64,000 bases of DNA, taken from positions 186,001-250,000 of the forward strand of contig JAMWFC010000109.1 of assembly GCA_027475525.1 (NCBI GenBank), written 5' to 3'. Within the stretch, counting starts at the first letter, position 1; each line of letters opens with the position of its first letter. Shown here one piece after another: positions 36,412 through 48,893 of the stretch. The DNA comes from Macrolepiota albuminosa. Its lineage: Eukaryota > Basidiomycota > Agaricomycetes > Agaricales > Agaricaceae. The notes under the pieces are model-generated. The model saw nothing but the letters and a program-made list of their open reading frames with translations, made no database searches and was not told where the DNA came from. The position numbers and the translations under genes are program-made.

Positions 36412-38093
36412 ACCCTCCCCTCCCCTCGGCCAGCCCTGGAAATCTTCCCCCACCCCCTCCGAGTCGTGTTCCTGCCGCACCTCCTCAGCCAGTTGGTCCC
36501 AGGACAGGAGCGGCTCACCCTCATCCAGAACTCGCTCAAACCACGACCCTGGGGCCGGGACGTTCCTCCAACGGTGCGCAGTCACCAGCCTCTCCAACAG
36601 GTCCAGACCCCGCTCCACCCCGGGGTTCCCTGCCTCCGACTGTAGTCCCTCTTGCAGGGAGGCGAGCGCCGCGGCCACTCCGTCCAGGAGCTGACGATGC
36701 TCCTGAGCCCAGCCTGGGGATATCAGTACCGACCCAACCACGAGAAAAGGAGTACTCACTGAGAGAGGCCAAACGCCCAATTACCACATCCTGGCGCAGA
36801 ACCTCGACCAACCCCGGGGGGCCTTGCGCAGGGAGCCCAACCCCCTGCTCCAGCCTGGCCCCCATGGCGTCCAGCTGGGCCTCGGCCTCCCCCCGTGCCA
36901 CCCTCGCCTCCCCCAACTCCCGGAGGACCGCCTCGCGATCCTCCTCCAGCCTCCGCTGGAGTGCTGCCTCCTCTCTCGCTCTCTCCTCGCGTTCCTCCCT
37001 CTCCCGGTCCACCTGCTCCAAATGCGCCTGCAATTTCCTCACCTTGGCGCTCAACGGTCGCCCGGACAGCGGGGAGAATACCGCCGGAGAAACACGTGCT
37101 GGGGAGGCCAGGGATGGGGTCTCCACGGGCAGACGTGCCCTCTTGGAGGGGCCCAGGGAGGGACTGGGCGACGCCCACCGCTTCCCCTTGTCCAGGCGCC
37201 CCCCCTGCCCCTGGGTACCGGACTGAGGAGCCCGGCGCGTGATCAGCACCATGGGCTGGCCCTGGCCCCCCACCTGGACGACCCTCCACTGGGCGCCTCC
37301 ACGGGCGCTGCGGGCACCTCCCCCACCGGCTCCACCACCCAATCCCACTCCTCGACCCCCATCCTCTGGGTAACCTCCCTTAGCGGCCATCCCTGCTCCC
37401 AGGCGACACAACGCGCCCTCCACAGCGCTGACACGGAACAACGTTTGTGGTTGAGGCGGCAAGCCTCACACACGGCCATGTCCCGGCGGGATGAGGGGCC
37501 TGGAACTTCGAACAAGCAAAGCACCCCTCGACGAGCGCAGTGCAAGCACTGCACCAGAGTCAGCAAGAGGGATCAGAGGTAGGAAAACGACTCACCGGTC
37601 CGTTGTTCACGCACCAGGCGTGAGTAGGCAGACCCCGGAGCCTCTCCAGGGCCTCCACGAACAGATCCTGCATTGCGCCTGCCCACACAACACGTTGACT
37701 CTCTGGGACCTCTGACACGGTCCCTATCTTCATCCCGGAACGACAAAAGCAGGGGGCAGTCAATCTAGAACGGGGAGGGGGCTGCGGACGGGAAGGGTGG
37801 ACAGTCATGCGCGTGAAGGTTGGCGCAGGATGGCTGGAACCCGCCCCGGAAACAGATTCTGGGAGCTGGCTGGGACCCGCCTCTGGGGCAGTGGTGTTGT
37901 GTTGTTCTGAAAAAGGAAGGTCAGTAGCAACAAGCGAGCGGCGTGGGAACCACTCATGTTGTTGCATGAGCGCCGCCATGCGCTCCCGGTCTTGGCGGGC
38001 TCGGTACCGCGCATCCTGGGCTTCCCAGGCCATGAGGGGCGCAACCTCGTTGGTTTGTGGGGGCGTCAGGGAATGTGTTGGCGTACGCGACAT
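36385..38093 (-). CDS. E1 antisense gene: Zn2Cys6-like cysteine pattern plus coiled coil
   Basis: A spliced gene inside E1 on the strand opposite gag-pol. The ATG at 38093 lies 128 bp from the 3' LTR. Exon 1 (37596-38093, 166 codons) is Pro/Arg/Ser-rich. A 47-nt intron (37549-37595, GTGAGT...CAG) leads to an exon opening with C-x2-C-x6-C (CLHCARRGVLC) and, 15 residues on, CEACRLNHKRC. This six-cysteine pattern resembles fungal Zn2Cys6 DNA-binding clusters with a long middle loop. Further on are basic residues (SKRARLP) and a strong coiled coil (LEQVDREREEREERA onward, about 36,900-37,040). A second 46-nt intron near 36,725-36,770 joins in frame to an acidic C-terminal exon ending at 36385. 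A 1-nt shift near 37,290 breaks the frame. Function unknown; DNA binding or regulation is inference only. Confidence 0.6.
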
Positions 38094-38208
38094 GTTTGAA
38101 CTTGACGGTAAAATTTTTTTTCAATACGTGGCAAGTCAGGTGCCAGATCCCACGGTTGAACCCGGTCCGGACCACCGGCTACGCGCACCTCAGAGGGTCT
38201 CAGCGCTG

Positions 38209-38220
38209 AGGGGGGGGTGA
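38209..38220 (+). other. E1 polypurine tract
   Basis: A G-rich purine run ending directly at the 3' LTR, the usual plus-strand primer site. Confidence 0.6.
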
Positions 38221-38979
38221 TGTCACGACCCCTCCCCTCCGGGCCCACCCCGGGACACCTCCAGAACACCATCCGGGACCCTCCCTCTGACCCCACAGGA
38301 CACGCTCCGCCATCACGACCGCTGACACCGCCATCATGCACATCAAGGACTGCCATCAGCCACCACCAGCCCCGATCAACGATCGGATCATGCGACTCAT
38401 TCCCGGCCATCACGCATCACACATCACAACCCCCTCCGCGCCAATTGATTGCGCGCCCCACACGCGCGATCCAGGTATACAGTCCCTGCCCGCTACTCAA
38501 TGACTCCCGGAACCCATTCCAGACACCCCGGAACCCCGAGACCCGGTCCCATAGTACTTATAGCGTAGTTCTCTGTTGTATTCGCTAGTCTTGATATTAC
38601 ACTGCTTATACTGTTTTCACTTGGTTACTTGAATTGTTGCGTGCCCTCTATTTGACTGGTACGCATTGACTGGCATGCTTGACTGGCACGCTTGGATAAT
38701 TGCGTGCTCTAAGACTGGTACGCACTTTGCGACTTTAATTTACTAACTTGGTCTTGTCTTAGAACCTCTGGTTCACGACTCGACCCCCACCCGAATTCCC
38801 CAACTACCTACCACCCAAAACTCCTGGACCAAGTCCCCTCTCCCAGGATTCCCCTGTCCACGTCTTGAACCCCGGAGTCCTAGCCCCGGAGTTCCAGACA
38901 CCCGAGTATCCATGGGTCAAGTCCGCATTGTAAGGGCGATTGCTTTCCCAGAAAGCCCCCGACTCAGCAGAACCTGACA
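38221..38979 (+). repeat. E1 3' LTR
   Basis: TG...CA ends, followed directly by the target duplication GTTTG. Confidence 0.92.
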
Positions 38980-39202
38980 GTTTGTTTAGATGCAGGCTCA
39001 ATACATTAAGCTTTTGAGACCATTTTAGAGGGTCTTCTTGCTATAAGTTGTATATAATAGACAATACAGAAGTATATGTGCAACTGTTCAGCTTCTATGA
39101 ACAGGCAAAAGAAGAACAAGTACCTTGCAAAATAGACAGACTATTTGCATGATTTAACTGTTGGCGTTTATTTGGACCATGCTCAATGTCTTCCTGTATC
39201 TT

Positions 39203-42200
39203 CTATTTTTCTGTGCTATATAGATCCTTATATACCTTGGCCCTTCTAGCAGGGATAAAAGTGTTTTTGGGCAATGGTCTTTCTTGTAGTGGCCTCTCTC
39301 TTGATATTATATGCCAATTTATATTTATGTACTCTGAATCATCAAATTGATCATTTTTACCCCATCTCAGAGACAGATGCAAGTGAGAAGGAAAGTAGAT
39401 GTCATTTTTGCATTGTCTAAATGATGCTATCAAGTTGGACCATCTTGGAGCATTATGGAAACTCTTTGGCAGCTTCCCTATATATCTCAGCCTTGTTATC
39501 TCATTCAGCAACTCCAAATCCTGAAACTCCTAGCATGGTGCACCAGTTGCTTTTCTTGAATGATAGTTTTGTCAAATCTATGTATTATAATAGTATCAGC
39601 TGCACTAGTGCTTTTATCCATATATATAACTTTCTTGACTATTTGTAATACAGAGCTCTGTAGCAATGTTAGTCTTAATAATAATAAATAAGCTGATGCA
39701 TAGCAATAGTTTGCCTGCAACTTGATCAGATGTGGATAAAGGAGGCTGCTTCTATAGAATATGAATATTCTGAATAGAGGAGTGTAGAGAAACTCTGTTT
39801 CTATCTGATGCTCCTCAACCTTTATCTTTGCATGTGCTCTTGTTATCCTTGTCAAGTACAGTATTTTTGCTAAAGAAATTTGTCAGTTTAAGTACATTCT
39901 TTAGAGCAAATCTACTACTTTCAACTACATTGACAGCATTTTTATCTATGTTGTGTGCTGTTATGATAGACACATTATAGAAGTCATTATTGAAAGGCAA
40001 GGAATCTGAAAGGTTAAAGACTTGCCAAGACTTCAGGAACTAAATATTGTCTCTAGTGCATGCTCAATATTTCATGTTAGCAAGAACAGTTCTAAAGAAT
40101 TTGTTGTCTGGACTTTGCATTGTCTGTCTTATATTCTATCTCAATATGACTACTGTAGTAACTTGATGCCAAACTGCTTTACCCAATGCAGCCTTTTATT
40201 TGTTCAGATCTATAGATCACATATCCACACTGCAACTATACAGCACTGCATTTTCATGGCCAGTTACTAGTGGCAGCTGGGCAAAATTGCCAGCAAACAC
40301 CATGTTCATATCATCAAAAGGGAGGTGCAACAGATCTGTAATCTGAGCAAAGCATGCTGATATCTTGTACATATCCCTGCAAGACAACATGAATACTTTG
40401 TTAAAAAAATATATATTGCATCCCAATAAGACATAACTTTACTTGAGCCAGTTGTGTCAGAGAGTCATATACTATATAATTAATTCCAAACAAATAATAG
40501 TAAGTTGATCTACCTAACAGTGATGCTGCAGTGCTGGTAGGAGCAACCACTGCAAATCTATAAGATTTTCTATAGGCTGCAAAGTATTGAAACAGTGCCT
40601 TAAGCATCTGCATTTTTCCAGTGTCCTCAATACTAAATGCTCTAGTTTGTTTATCATTGAGATTAAAACTGATAGTAATTTTAAATATGGTGGATTCTCA
40701 TTTGACATTTAAATGTTTTTTCTCTAGAAAACTAGAATCACATGCTTCTACAATGCTTGGCTTGTTTTGTTTGTCTGATCTTCCAACATGCTATTTACAA
40801 ACAGACAATATGTCTTTTTGTCTATTTTTTAGTATAGATGCACAAGTTTCACTGATTTTATGTCTCCAGTAAATACTGAGCATGTCTGACATTAAAGGTG
40901 AATGCTTCATTATAACAGAGGAGGTTTGGCCCATTACAGGCTTATCCCAATTCAGGCTCGTTATGATGGAAGTCATAATAGCTATGTCTTTCCAATATTT
41001 TAGTTCAGTTTTACCAAGCTTATTACTACAGTCAAGATCTATTCCATAGTCTTCAAGTTGTCTGTTATTTTTATTGTCCATATAATCCTTTTGTTTGATA
41101 TCTCTGATATTGAAAACTGAATTGTCCATTCCTGAGAATGCTACATTGTCTTGCTTCAACTGTGCATAGAAGTTGTCATAGGCATCCATACACTCATACT
41201 TAATATTTATATTAGCAATAAAACACAATTGCCTTTTGGTAAAATAGTGGTTGTCAAATAACTATATTCTATAAATCATATTTTTTTTAAATTAGCATCT
41301 GAACGTCAAAGGTTGAATAAAATAAGCATTGTGATGCAGTATTTGTTTTTATTTTCTTTATCACATCTTAGAAGAATAGGACCTATGAAATTGGACATGG
41401 GATATACAAGGATAGTATGAGAATCCAACAAGAGACAATCATCTATAAAGTTGACAATGGTCAGTGTATTGGCCAATTTAGATTTGAAACTTTTATTCTC
41501 TCTATAAGTTGATTTTATTCATTTGCATCTAGAAGCCCATTTGTACAATATCATATTGCACAATTCTATATCATAGTATATGTAGTCAAACACAGGAGAT
41601 AGTCTCACTACCTGGCCTTTCTTTCTAATGATTGCTATTTTGTCAGATCTGTATAAAATGTCAGTTGGCTGATTGTTGGGCCAAGCATGTTTGACCTCAC
41701 AGACAAAGCTGTGCCAATAAATATTGATGAATTTATGGTTGGTGTAATAATTGGGATTACTAAAAAAGTACATACATATCATTGAGGAACCCATTTCTGA
41801 CTTTGCACTCATTACAATTAGCTATTTTTGTCATAAGAGACCTTGCCTTTTCTTGTTGTGGAAGAGGTCTGTAACAATATCTTAGTATTTTGTGAGCACT
41901 GTGCTAACAGCCTCAAATGTTGTGTACATTTTAAGTGATAATTTAGTTATATATTTAGTGACTGATAAAAAGATACTTCTGACCACTATTCTCAAACAAA
42001 GACTAGTTACATCAGTGTTGCATCTAAACAAATAACTCAAAGATGTGGTGAATGTGTTTAGTCATGATTCTGCTTTACACATATTGAGTGCACCTGTTAG
42101 AGGGTTAACTTCAGTCTGTTGAAAAAGTCCTTTAGAAAACTAAGCCTTATATCTGCTCTATTTATTGTCTAGACACTCTTTATTCTCTTTGCCTAATTTT

Positions 42201-44330
42201 TTACTTCCATCCTTTTTATATGATGTATAGCAAGTATGCACATTCAATCTAAATACAATGTCATCTACAGTATTATAGAATTGAATCTACTAATTAGGCA
42301 TTTACTTGCATTCAATACACTCCTAGGGTGGCATGGTGCCTGAGGGTCAGATTGACCAGCATCAGGTATATTGTCTATAGAAGCATCATGGGCTGTTGGT
42401 ACTGAGAGTCTGTTGATTGAAGTTTCTTTTATTCTGATACAAATGATTGAAAGAAGGAGGCTGGTGCATTGTTCATATAGAATTGATATATTCTGGCATC
42501 TTCTTGGATTTTTCAATATTATCTATGACTTTAGCTATTATCTCTGTAAGAAAGTCACTGATGAAGGCAGATTTCAGATATTTTACTAGAGCCCTCTGAA
42601 AGTCAGATGAAGGGTTCATGATTTTCTGATGAGCTTCTTTAGATAATAGACTTTCATAAAGCCAAAGAAGTATATGTAGATGCAAGGTAAGTCTACCTTG
42701 CTGTTTGACTGTCCCATAGTATGCAGATATGTGACAATACAAGCCTTTATGTTCAGTATCAACATTCAATACATGCTTTATAAAAGCAAATACCATAAAA
42801 TGAAAAAATCTGGCTCCTACAACAGGATTATATACAATAAGTTGATATGCAGTGTCAGAAGGTAACAATACATCAGGTTCAAACTTTATATTATCACTGG
42901 CATAGTACAGACATATAGGGTGTCTGATATCTATAGAGGTAACAATACATCAGGTTCAAACTTTATATTATCACTGGCATAGTACAGACATATAGGGTGT
43001 CTGATATCTATAGATGATAACATTATAAACCAAGAAGATGCACTTTTGTCAATCACTAATAACTATATCTTTTTTTTTATATGCTTTTTTGTTATTAGAG
43101 ACCTGTAGATTTGGCCTGACATGGCATCAATGTCTTTAATAACTTTGAAGCATTTCTGTTTCTTCTGATTTGTGGGCTTGATGATCAGCTATACTTCTGA
43201 GTAATTCCACATCGAGACTTGCTATACATTCAGCAATATAAGCAAAGTTATTTTTTTCAATTGTCAGAAATTCCTCTGTAGTTGTGGCTCTGATTTGCTC
43301 ATAACTGAATGCTATAAAGAGAAAGCCAGTATTTCTTTAAAACTGCTTATCATGATACATGAGCAGATTGCCTTTATGAATCTTAACAGAGATACAGTCT
43401 TTTATACAGCCTAGACCATCAAAGTCATACAGAAATAACCAGAGAAACATTTGGAAATAAATAGTTGTGTTCTTTATCCAATTAACTGAATGTGATAAAT
43501 TTTCAACTAGCAGTGCTTTGCTATTGGAGTGCCAGTGCTTCAAAACAATGCCTTTAAGCTTATTTCTTGTTTTTGCTAATAGGCCCTTGCCCATCAGTCT
43601 ATGCATGATAAAAGAACAATCATCAGCTAATACCCTATTATCTCCATCAACTTTGTAAATGGCAGAGTCAACTATTTTGTTTTCCTCCGAAGACTCTTTG
43701 TAAACAACTTTTACAGGTGGTGTATCTTCTGAATAGTCATCAAGATTGCTATCACATATTTCAATGTTTATATAAGCAAAGTGATTAAGCTTGAGCCATT
43801 TTAATGCCTGCTTCACAGCATTTCAGCAAACAAGCAAAGGCAATTGTTTGAGATCTTTCTTAGTAGGTTGAGAAGGCCCTGTAAATAAAATAGCTAAAAC
43901 ATCATTTATGTCAGCTCTTAGAAGAGGCAGTATATGATAAACCTTTTCAATAGAAAATTCAAAAATGATTAAATATGCATTCATTTTACTGAGACCTAAG
44001 GATGACATGTGTGTAAAACAGAGAGACTTGCGTACTTTGGCAAGAAGGAGCTGTTCAATCCAATTTAAATAGGACAAAACAACTGGAACAGCACCAATCT
44101 AAAAACCATTTGCAAATGCATATTTAGAAACCATTTTCTTTAACAATAGGATCCTGCACTCTAAACAAACAGAATTGCATTTATAATCCAATACCAGGCC
44201 TCTTATTTCTTTCACAAATTCTATTTCTGAATGTCTCTCCACTTTGGTAACTCCTTTGGCAGATAACATACCAAAAAACTCTTTTATACTTTTTAAAGTA
44301 TGCATATTCTTAATTGGGCACAGCAAGCTA
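39203..44330 (-). pseudogene. Helitron relic: DUF6570, Rep and PIF1-type helicase fragments
   Basis: Fragments of one Rep-helicase protein run N to C from 44,330 down to 39,203 on the minus strand. In order: a DUF6570-like region (about 43,340-44,330, with DVLAILFTGPSQPT and YKVDGDNRVLADDCSF); a Rep/Helitron_like_N part (42,473-42,868) with HLHILLW where the HUH nickase motif belongs; PIF1 helicase pieces (40,217-40,613) with FAVVAPTSTAASLLGRST and MVFAGNFAQLPLV; and the helicase C-terminus (39,203-39,517, NEITRLRYIGKLP). Intact members nick one strand and spread by rolling circle. Here stops and frame shifts are frequent, the DEVS helicase motif is changed to NKVF, and CpG is almost absent, so it is long dead. 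Terminal TC and CTRR ends were not identified. Confidence 0.75.
42860..43013 (+). repeat. 77-bp tandem duplication (11), in Helitron relic
   Basis: Perfect copies start at 42,860 and 42,937. Confidence 0.95.
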
Positions 44331-45380
44331 CAAATAGTGCAACCACTTTCTTCTAATTATGCTGGACTTATTTTATTGCAAAGTTGTGTATGATTTGAGT
44401 AGTTAAGCTTGGTGTAAAAAGTGCAGGAGGAAATTCAGGCTTGTCAGAGCCTCAAACATCTGCCTCAAGAACAACTTTATGCTTTTGATTACACACTATA
44501 AAGCATCTCAGCATGTTTCTTGCTTATGAACTGAGATCAGCTATCAATAGAGTAGACCAACTAACATATTTCAAACAACTATAAGAATTAAATAAATCAC
44601 TTGGATATGATGCTCTAAAATGCTTAAGCAGCACAATTTCATATATAAGTACTATGAATTATAGCTGCTTCAATATAAGATGTTGTAAAAAAGTAGACAA
44701 AAGCAGCCTAGCATGCATGTATTTTGCAGTAATTGAGTACGACAGCAAACCTACATCATCTGCATGATTGATGAATTTGAATATGTGTCATGAATTGTAT
44801 TTGCTCTGACTTGTGTCAATGTACATATTTACTTGTGCAAAGAAGAATGCATAGGTTTTATTACTATCTATAGATTGTCTGAGAACACGTTTAGATTTAC
44901 AAAACAATTTTTGACATTCAAAGTACTTGCATATGGACAATCAATCATCTCTACAGAAAGCTCTAAATACAGATAGATGCAAATACCCTAATATTCTAAA
45001 TTTAAATACTACAAACAATTTTACTGCAAAAAGCTGCAGAAAGAGTTGAGCTAATAACAATGTGTTGATCCAAACAAGGCCATGTATTAGGCAAACAGTA
45101 TCCATGCAATAAAGATAGCAAATATAACATTATATACATTGTTTCTCATTATATGGTTATACAATATAAGACCTAGGTGGTATTGGTGTAGGCATGCTAT
45201 AAAATTATGACAGGATATAAGAGATTGCATCACAAAAATTCACATTATTTTGCACTGTTTGAACATTGCTGAAACAGTCAAAAATCTACAATCATATAAT
45301 CAAGACATATAGAACCAACAAAAAACATAGTATTGGTTAGGTATATTGATACTAGAAAAGGAACATACTCAATGTATATG
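44331..45380. other. AT-rich relic sequence upstream of the Helitron fragments
   Basis: No coding frame or recognisable motif. It is probably decayed 5' sequence of the Helitron or another old insertion. Confidence 0.35.
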
Positions 45381-45534
45381 TGTCTTGTTGCCCACGGAGT
45401 TTCAAATTGCAAGGAAATATGTGCATCAATTCATGCTTATATTAAACTGTATTGATATGTCTTGTTGCCCACGGAGTTTCAAATTGCAAGGAAATATGTG
45501 CATCAATTCATGCTTATATTAAACTGTATTGATA
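45381..45534 (+). repeat. 77-bp tandem duplication (12), at E2 left junction
   Basis: Perfect copies start at 45,381 and 45,458. Both end in the first five bases of the E2 LTR (TGATA), so the assembly switches from flank to LTR here. Confidence 0.95.
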
Positions 45535-46561
45535 TGTCGCCTCCAACTGAGGCAGACAAGCTGGTATCAACGGCTCCCAATATATCCGTGTTTTAATAAA
45601 ACAAATGCTGAAAACTGTAAGCATTGCATCGAAAACCGTAGATGCTGGGAGCCTTACCTCAAAAGAAAAACCCTGACAATAAAACGACAAGCCAAGTACG
45701 TAGTAATGAGGTGCGCAACCAGCAATCAGAAAGGCGATCACGAGGAATTAGCCAATGGTGGCAGTGCACAAGATAAGATCTCGGCAGAAGCCCCGAGATC
45801 TCATTTGGCATCACCCACCAAAAGCCAAATCCTGGTGGCAGTGCACAAGATAAGATCTCGGCAGAAGCCCCGAGATCTCATTTGGCATCACCCACCAAAA
45901 GCCAAATCCAAATTCCCTCCCGACATCGCGACCTCGTGCAAACACATCCCCAAGCCTACAGTACGACCCGAGGTGGCCATAGAATGAGACCAGGAGCTCC
46001 AGGAAGACAACGCAGGGAAAAACAAAGAAGTGAGGAAGGAAATAGAAGCAGAAGAAGGATTAGCCGTACAATCCAATGGACGAACCATTAGCCACGATGG
46101 CAGTCTCGGAAACGCAACAGCCGGGGCCCAGATCCAGCACAATCGTGTCCTGGACGAGTAATAACGAGACTATGAGTAAACACGAGGAAAATAGGAGTGG
46201 TCCGTGCAGCGAGGGAAAAGGTATAAAAGGAGGACAAAGATGGGGGAGTCAGGCAAGCAATTGCATTGCCACGGCTCGAAATCCCCAGGGAGCGGATCTC
46301 TTAGGCCTAGGAGCATTACAGTAGCTTCGGGTTTTAGTTTTAATACTATTTTGTACCCACCTTTTGAGTGTGACTTTTATTTTAAAAAGTTTGCATTTCA
46401 AACATAAAACAATTAAAATTACAATCACATTTACAAAGTGCGTGTGCGCGTAACTTAGCCCCACGTACTCTGTGAAACTGGGACAGTTGAAATATCGCAA
46501 AGTTCAGTCTAAATTACATTTTGGACTACTTTAAATAAAGTAAACTTCTCATTTCGCATCA
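45530..46561 (+). repeat. E2 5' LTR
   Basis: TG...CA ends. Near-identical to 55,353-56,382, differing mainly by transitions. A TATAAAAG box lies near 46,222. Confidence 0.9.
45756..45909 (+). repeat. 77-bp tandem duplication (13), in E2 5' LTR
   Basis: Perfect copies start at 45,756 and 45,833. The same duplication sits at the same place in the 3' LTR. Confidence 0.95.
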
Positions 46562-46563
46562 TC

Positions 46564-46579
46564 TGGAGCCCACCACGAG
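46564..46579 (+). other. E2 primer-binding site
   Basis: TGGAGCCCACCACGAG begins two bases after the 5' LTR. The TGG start pairs with a tRNA CCA tail. The specific tRNA was not determined. Confidence 0.55.
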
Positions 46580-46699
46580 GGGGCTTTTGTTGCACAAACT
46601 ATCACTTTGTCGGATCTCCATTTGGAGTCCAAACTACCAAAAAGAAACATTAGTTTCGCACCGCCAGGTTCTTGGCCCGGCACGCCTAAGGTTACTACA

Positions 46700-46853
46700 C
46701 CAAGGGCAAAAACCATTATTTCTCCCAGGAGAAGAGAAACTCGTGCATCCTCCAAGGGCACAGTTGCTAGTCTCCCCCAAGGGCAAAAACCATTATTTCT
46801 CCCAGGAGAAGAGAAACTCGTGCATCCTCCAAGGGCACAGTTGCTAGTCTCCC
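46700..46853 (+). repeat. 77-bp tandem duplication (14), in E2 leader
   Basis: Perfect copies start at 46,700 and 46,777. Confidence 0.95.
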
Positions 46854-46960
46854 GATCCAGACGCTGTACTTCGTAAACAAAAACTTTGGACTGAGAAGTA
46901 CATGCCTACACCACAAACCCTAAGTCTTCATTGCCTGAGCCAACTAAGTTGACCAGCATT

Positions 46961-48253
46961 ATGGAGCAACCCATGAGATACAAAATGCCATTGCCTGAAA
47001 GTAGAGATGCACCTAAGTTCAGAAGCAGTGAGCCTGCTGAGGTTCACAGGTTTCTGCAGAGGATGCAGTCTCTATTCAATCATGCAGGCATTGTGGAGGA
47101 TGGAGAAAAGAAGAAGAGGTTATTAGAATATGTGGATGCAGAAACTGAGCAGGAATGGAGAGGGTTCGATAGTTTTGAGGATAGATATCCTTGGGCCACC
47201 TTTATAAGGGAGGTTAAGGAATCATACCCTGAAGCTATGGATGAGGCAGGAAGCATGGCAAACCTGGATAGGATCTGTAAGGAGCATGCCAGGCTAAGCA
47301 GAGGGGATGCCCCTGAGCTGCACTCCTTAATCAGAAAATTCAGGGCTGAAGCCAAAAAGCTGGATAGTGTTGTAGGGAATGGGGTATTGGTGGATAAGTT
47401 TATGGGGTGTTTTACACCTACCCTGGCAGAGTTAGTAGAGGAGAGACTCATCCACAAACATGGCCATTACAGGGATCCTGCTCGTAATCGTCACAAAGAC
47501 AACAAGTATGACTTGTCTGAAGTGATTGCAGTGGTGACAGCCCTAGTAGATGGGACAACTGTCAGGAAGACTAGGGGAGAAACCACCAACAGGGAGGTGG
47601 GTGGAGTAGTAGTGAAAAATGAGGAGGCAGAAGAGAGGATGGCTCATCTGCAAGACTCTATGGTCACTATTGGGAAGCAGGTTGGCAGCATCCAAAGTGC
47701 TATGCAGGCTCTGCAAAATAGCCAACTGGACATGAGGAATGCCTTCCTAAATACCAAGAGTCACCATGGAGGGCAAACAGAGAGACCTGCTCAGGCCATG
47801 ATGCCAACCCCTGGTGGAAGCACATATTGCTTCTACTGTTGGGGAACTGGTCATCGTATAGCTGAGTGTGAGCAGGTGAAATCAGATGTACAAAAGGGAT
47901 GGGTGATCCTAGTAGATGGGAGGACTAGAATGCCCAACAGAGCACCTCTACCCAGAGAGCCATCCAGTATATCACCACATGATAGGGTGATGAAGTTACA
48001 TGACTCTCAAGTGGGGTTATACTTTGGCTGGGCTGAGGAAGCTCAAGACATTCCAACCTATTCTACTTACACCAATGCTGTAAGAGATACTAGGGATGAC
48101 ATGTTGGAGCGCATCCAGCATGGAGAGGCAGACAGGCTAGGAGAACTGGAAAAAGGCTTTCAAAGACTAACAGAAGTCATGTCAGTCTTAGTCAACACCA
48201 GGCATACTCCTAGTCCTGGTGAAGGACAACAAGGAGGGTCCAAGGATTTTTGA
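46961..48253 (+). CDS. E2 gag with CCHC zinc knuckle
   Basis: An intact frame of about 430 codons from ATG 46961 to TGA 48253; the same frame is open upstream from 46,931. The first half is a helical capsid-like domain (RSSEPAEVHRFLQRM, DAETEQEWRGF, DLSEVIAVVTALVDG), followed by a heptad-like region (RMAHLQDSMVTIGKQ). The zinc knuckle C-x2-C-x4-H-x4-C lies at 47,828-47,869 and is expected to bind element RNA. The tail is charged. The true N-terminus may lie further upstream, since coding-like sequence continues back to about 46,610 in other frames across a 77-bp duplication. Base use is AT-rich and CpG-poor yet no stops are present, which differs from the dead relics nearby. Confidence 0.8.
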   Translation: MEQPMRYKMPLPESRDAPKFRSSEPAEVHRFLQRMQSLFNHAGIVEDGEKKKRLLEYVDAETEQEWRGFDSFEDRYPWATFIREVKESYPEAMDEAGSMANLDRICKEHARLSRGDAPELHSLIRKFRAEAKKLDSVVGNGVLVDKFMGCFTPTLAELVEERLIHKHGHYRDPARNRHKDNKYDLSEVIAVVTALVDGTTVRKTRGETTNREVGGVVVKNEEAEERMAHLQDSMVTIGKQVGSIQSAMQALQNSQLDMRNAFLNTKSHHGGQTERPAQAMMPTPGGSTYCFYCWGTGHRIAECEQVKSDVQKGWVILVDGRTRMPNRAPLPREPSSISPHDRVMKLHDSQVGLYFGWAEEAQDIPTYSTYTNAVRDTRDDMLERIQHGEADRLGELEKGFQRLTEVMSVLVNTRHTPSPGEGQQGGSKDF

Positions 48254-48739
48254 GGAGCTCAATGAAGAAAATGGGGGAAGCTCCACCAGGAATACCCACA
48301 TTGACAGAGAGACAGCCACAAAATTCCTGGAAAGAAAAGCTGACTTTGAGGATTCCACCCAAAGTGGCACCCAAGTTGGACTTACCTTTTGAAAAGGTGC
48401 CAGCTTTGAATGAGAGGCAGGAGGTACCAGTGCAGGACACTGGTAGGAGTTCCATTCAGGGAACTAGGAAAGAGCTGGAGAAGATGGTTGAGAAGCTGTG
48501 GGAGGTACCAGTCACTAACCACCAGAGAACTTCTGGATGTGGCACCTGGTTTGAGGGAGGTCATGGTACAAAAGTTGGTACCAAAGCCTCCCAGGCCTAA
48601 GGAACCCAACATTCCTAGGACAGCTACTCAACATCTGACAGCAGTGGAGAAAGAGCCTGACAAGGTAGATGTTAATGATCTACCTATGGCCACCTACTTC
48701 ATTGCAGATGGAACACAATCTGGCTTGCCTACTGGTGCA

Positions 48740-48893
48740 GTAGTGCACCAAGATTGTGTTGCCACTTACTTGGAAAATATCCCAACAGGAGAAAAGCCAG
48801 TAGTGGTATATGTAGCGTAGTGCACCAAGATTGTGTTGCCACTTACTTGGAAAATATCCCAACAGGAGAAAAGCCAGTAGTGGTATATGTAGC
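48740..48893 (+). repeat. 77-bp tandem duplication (15), in E2 pol
   Basis: Perfect copies start at 48,740 and 48,817. Confidence 0.95.

Larger units (their letters stand above)
26772..38979 (+). mobile_element. Complete Ty3/Gypsy chromovirus-type LTR retrotransposon E1
   Basis: This 12.2-kb element has 760/759-bp LTRs, both starting TGTCACGACC and ending CCTGACA. It is flanked by a perfect 5-bp target duplication, GTTTG (26767-26771 and 38980-38984). The order is 5' LTR, gag (zinc knuckle), two retropepsin-like domains, reverse transcriptase, RNase H, integrase and chromodomain, then a spliced antisense gene, a purine tract and the 3' LTR. The gag-pol order RT-RH-INT defines Ty3/Gypsy; the C-terminal chromodomain defines a chromovirus. 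Gag is split by a nested solo LTR. Frame breaks come from 77-bp duplications, stop codons fitting C-to-T/G-to-A changes, and a few 1-nt shifts. In the first 250 bp the LTRs differ at about 14 sites, all transitions, so insertion is fairly recent but decay by deamination has begun. Confidence 0.92.
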
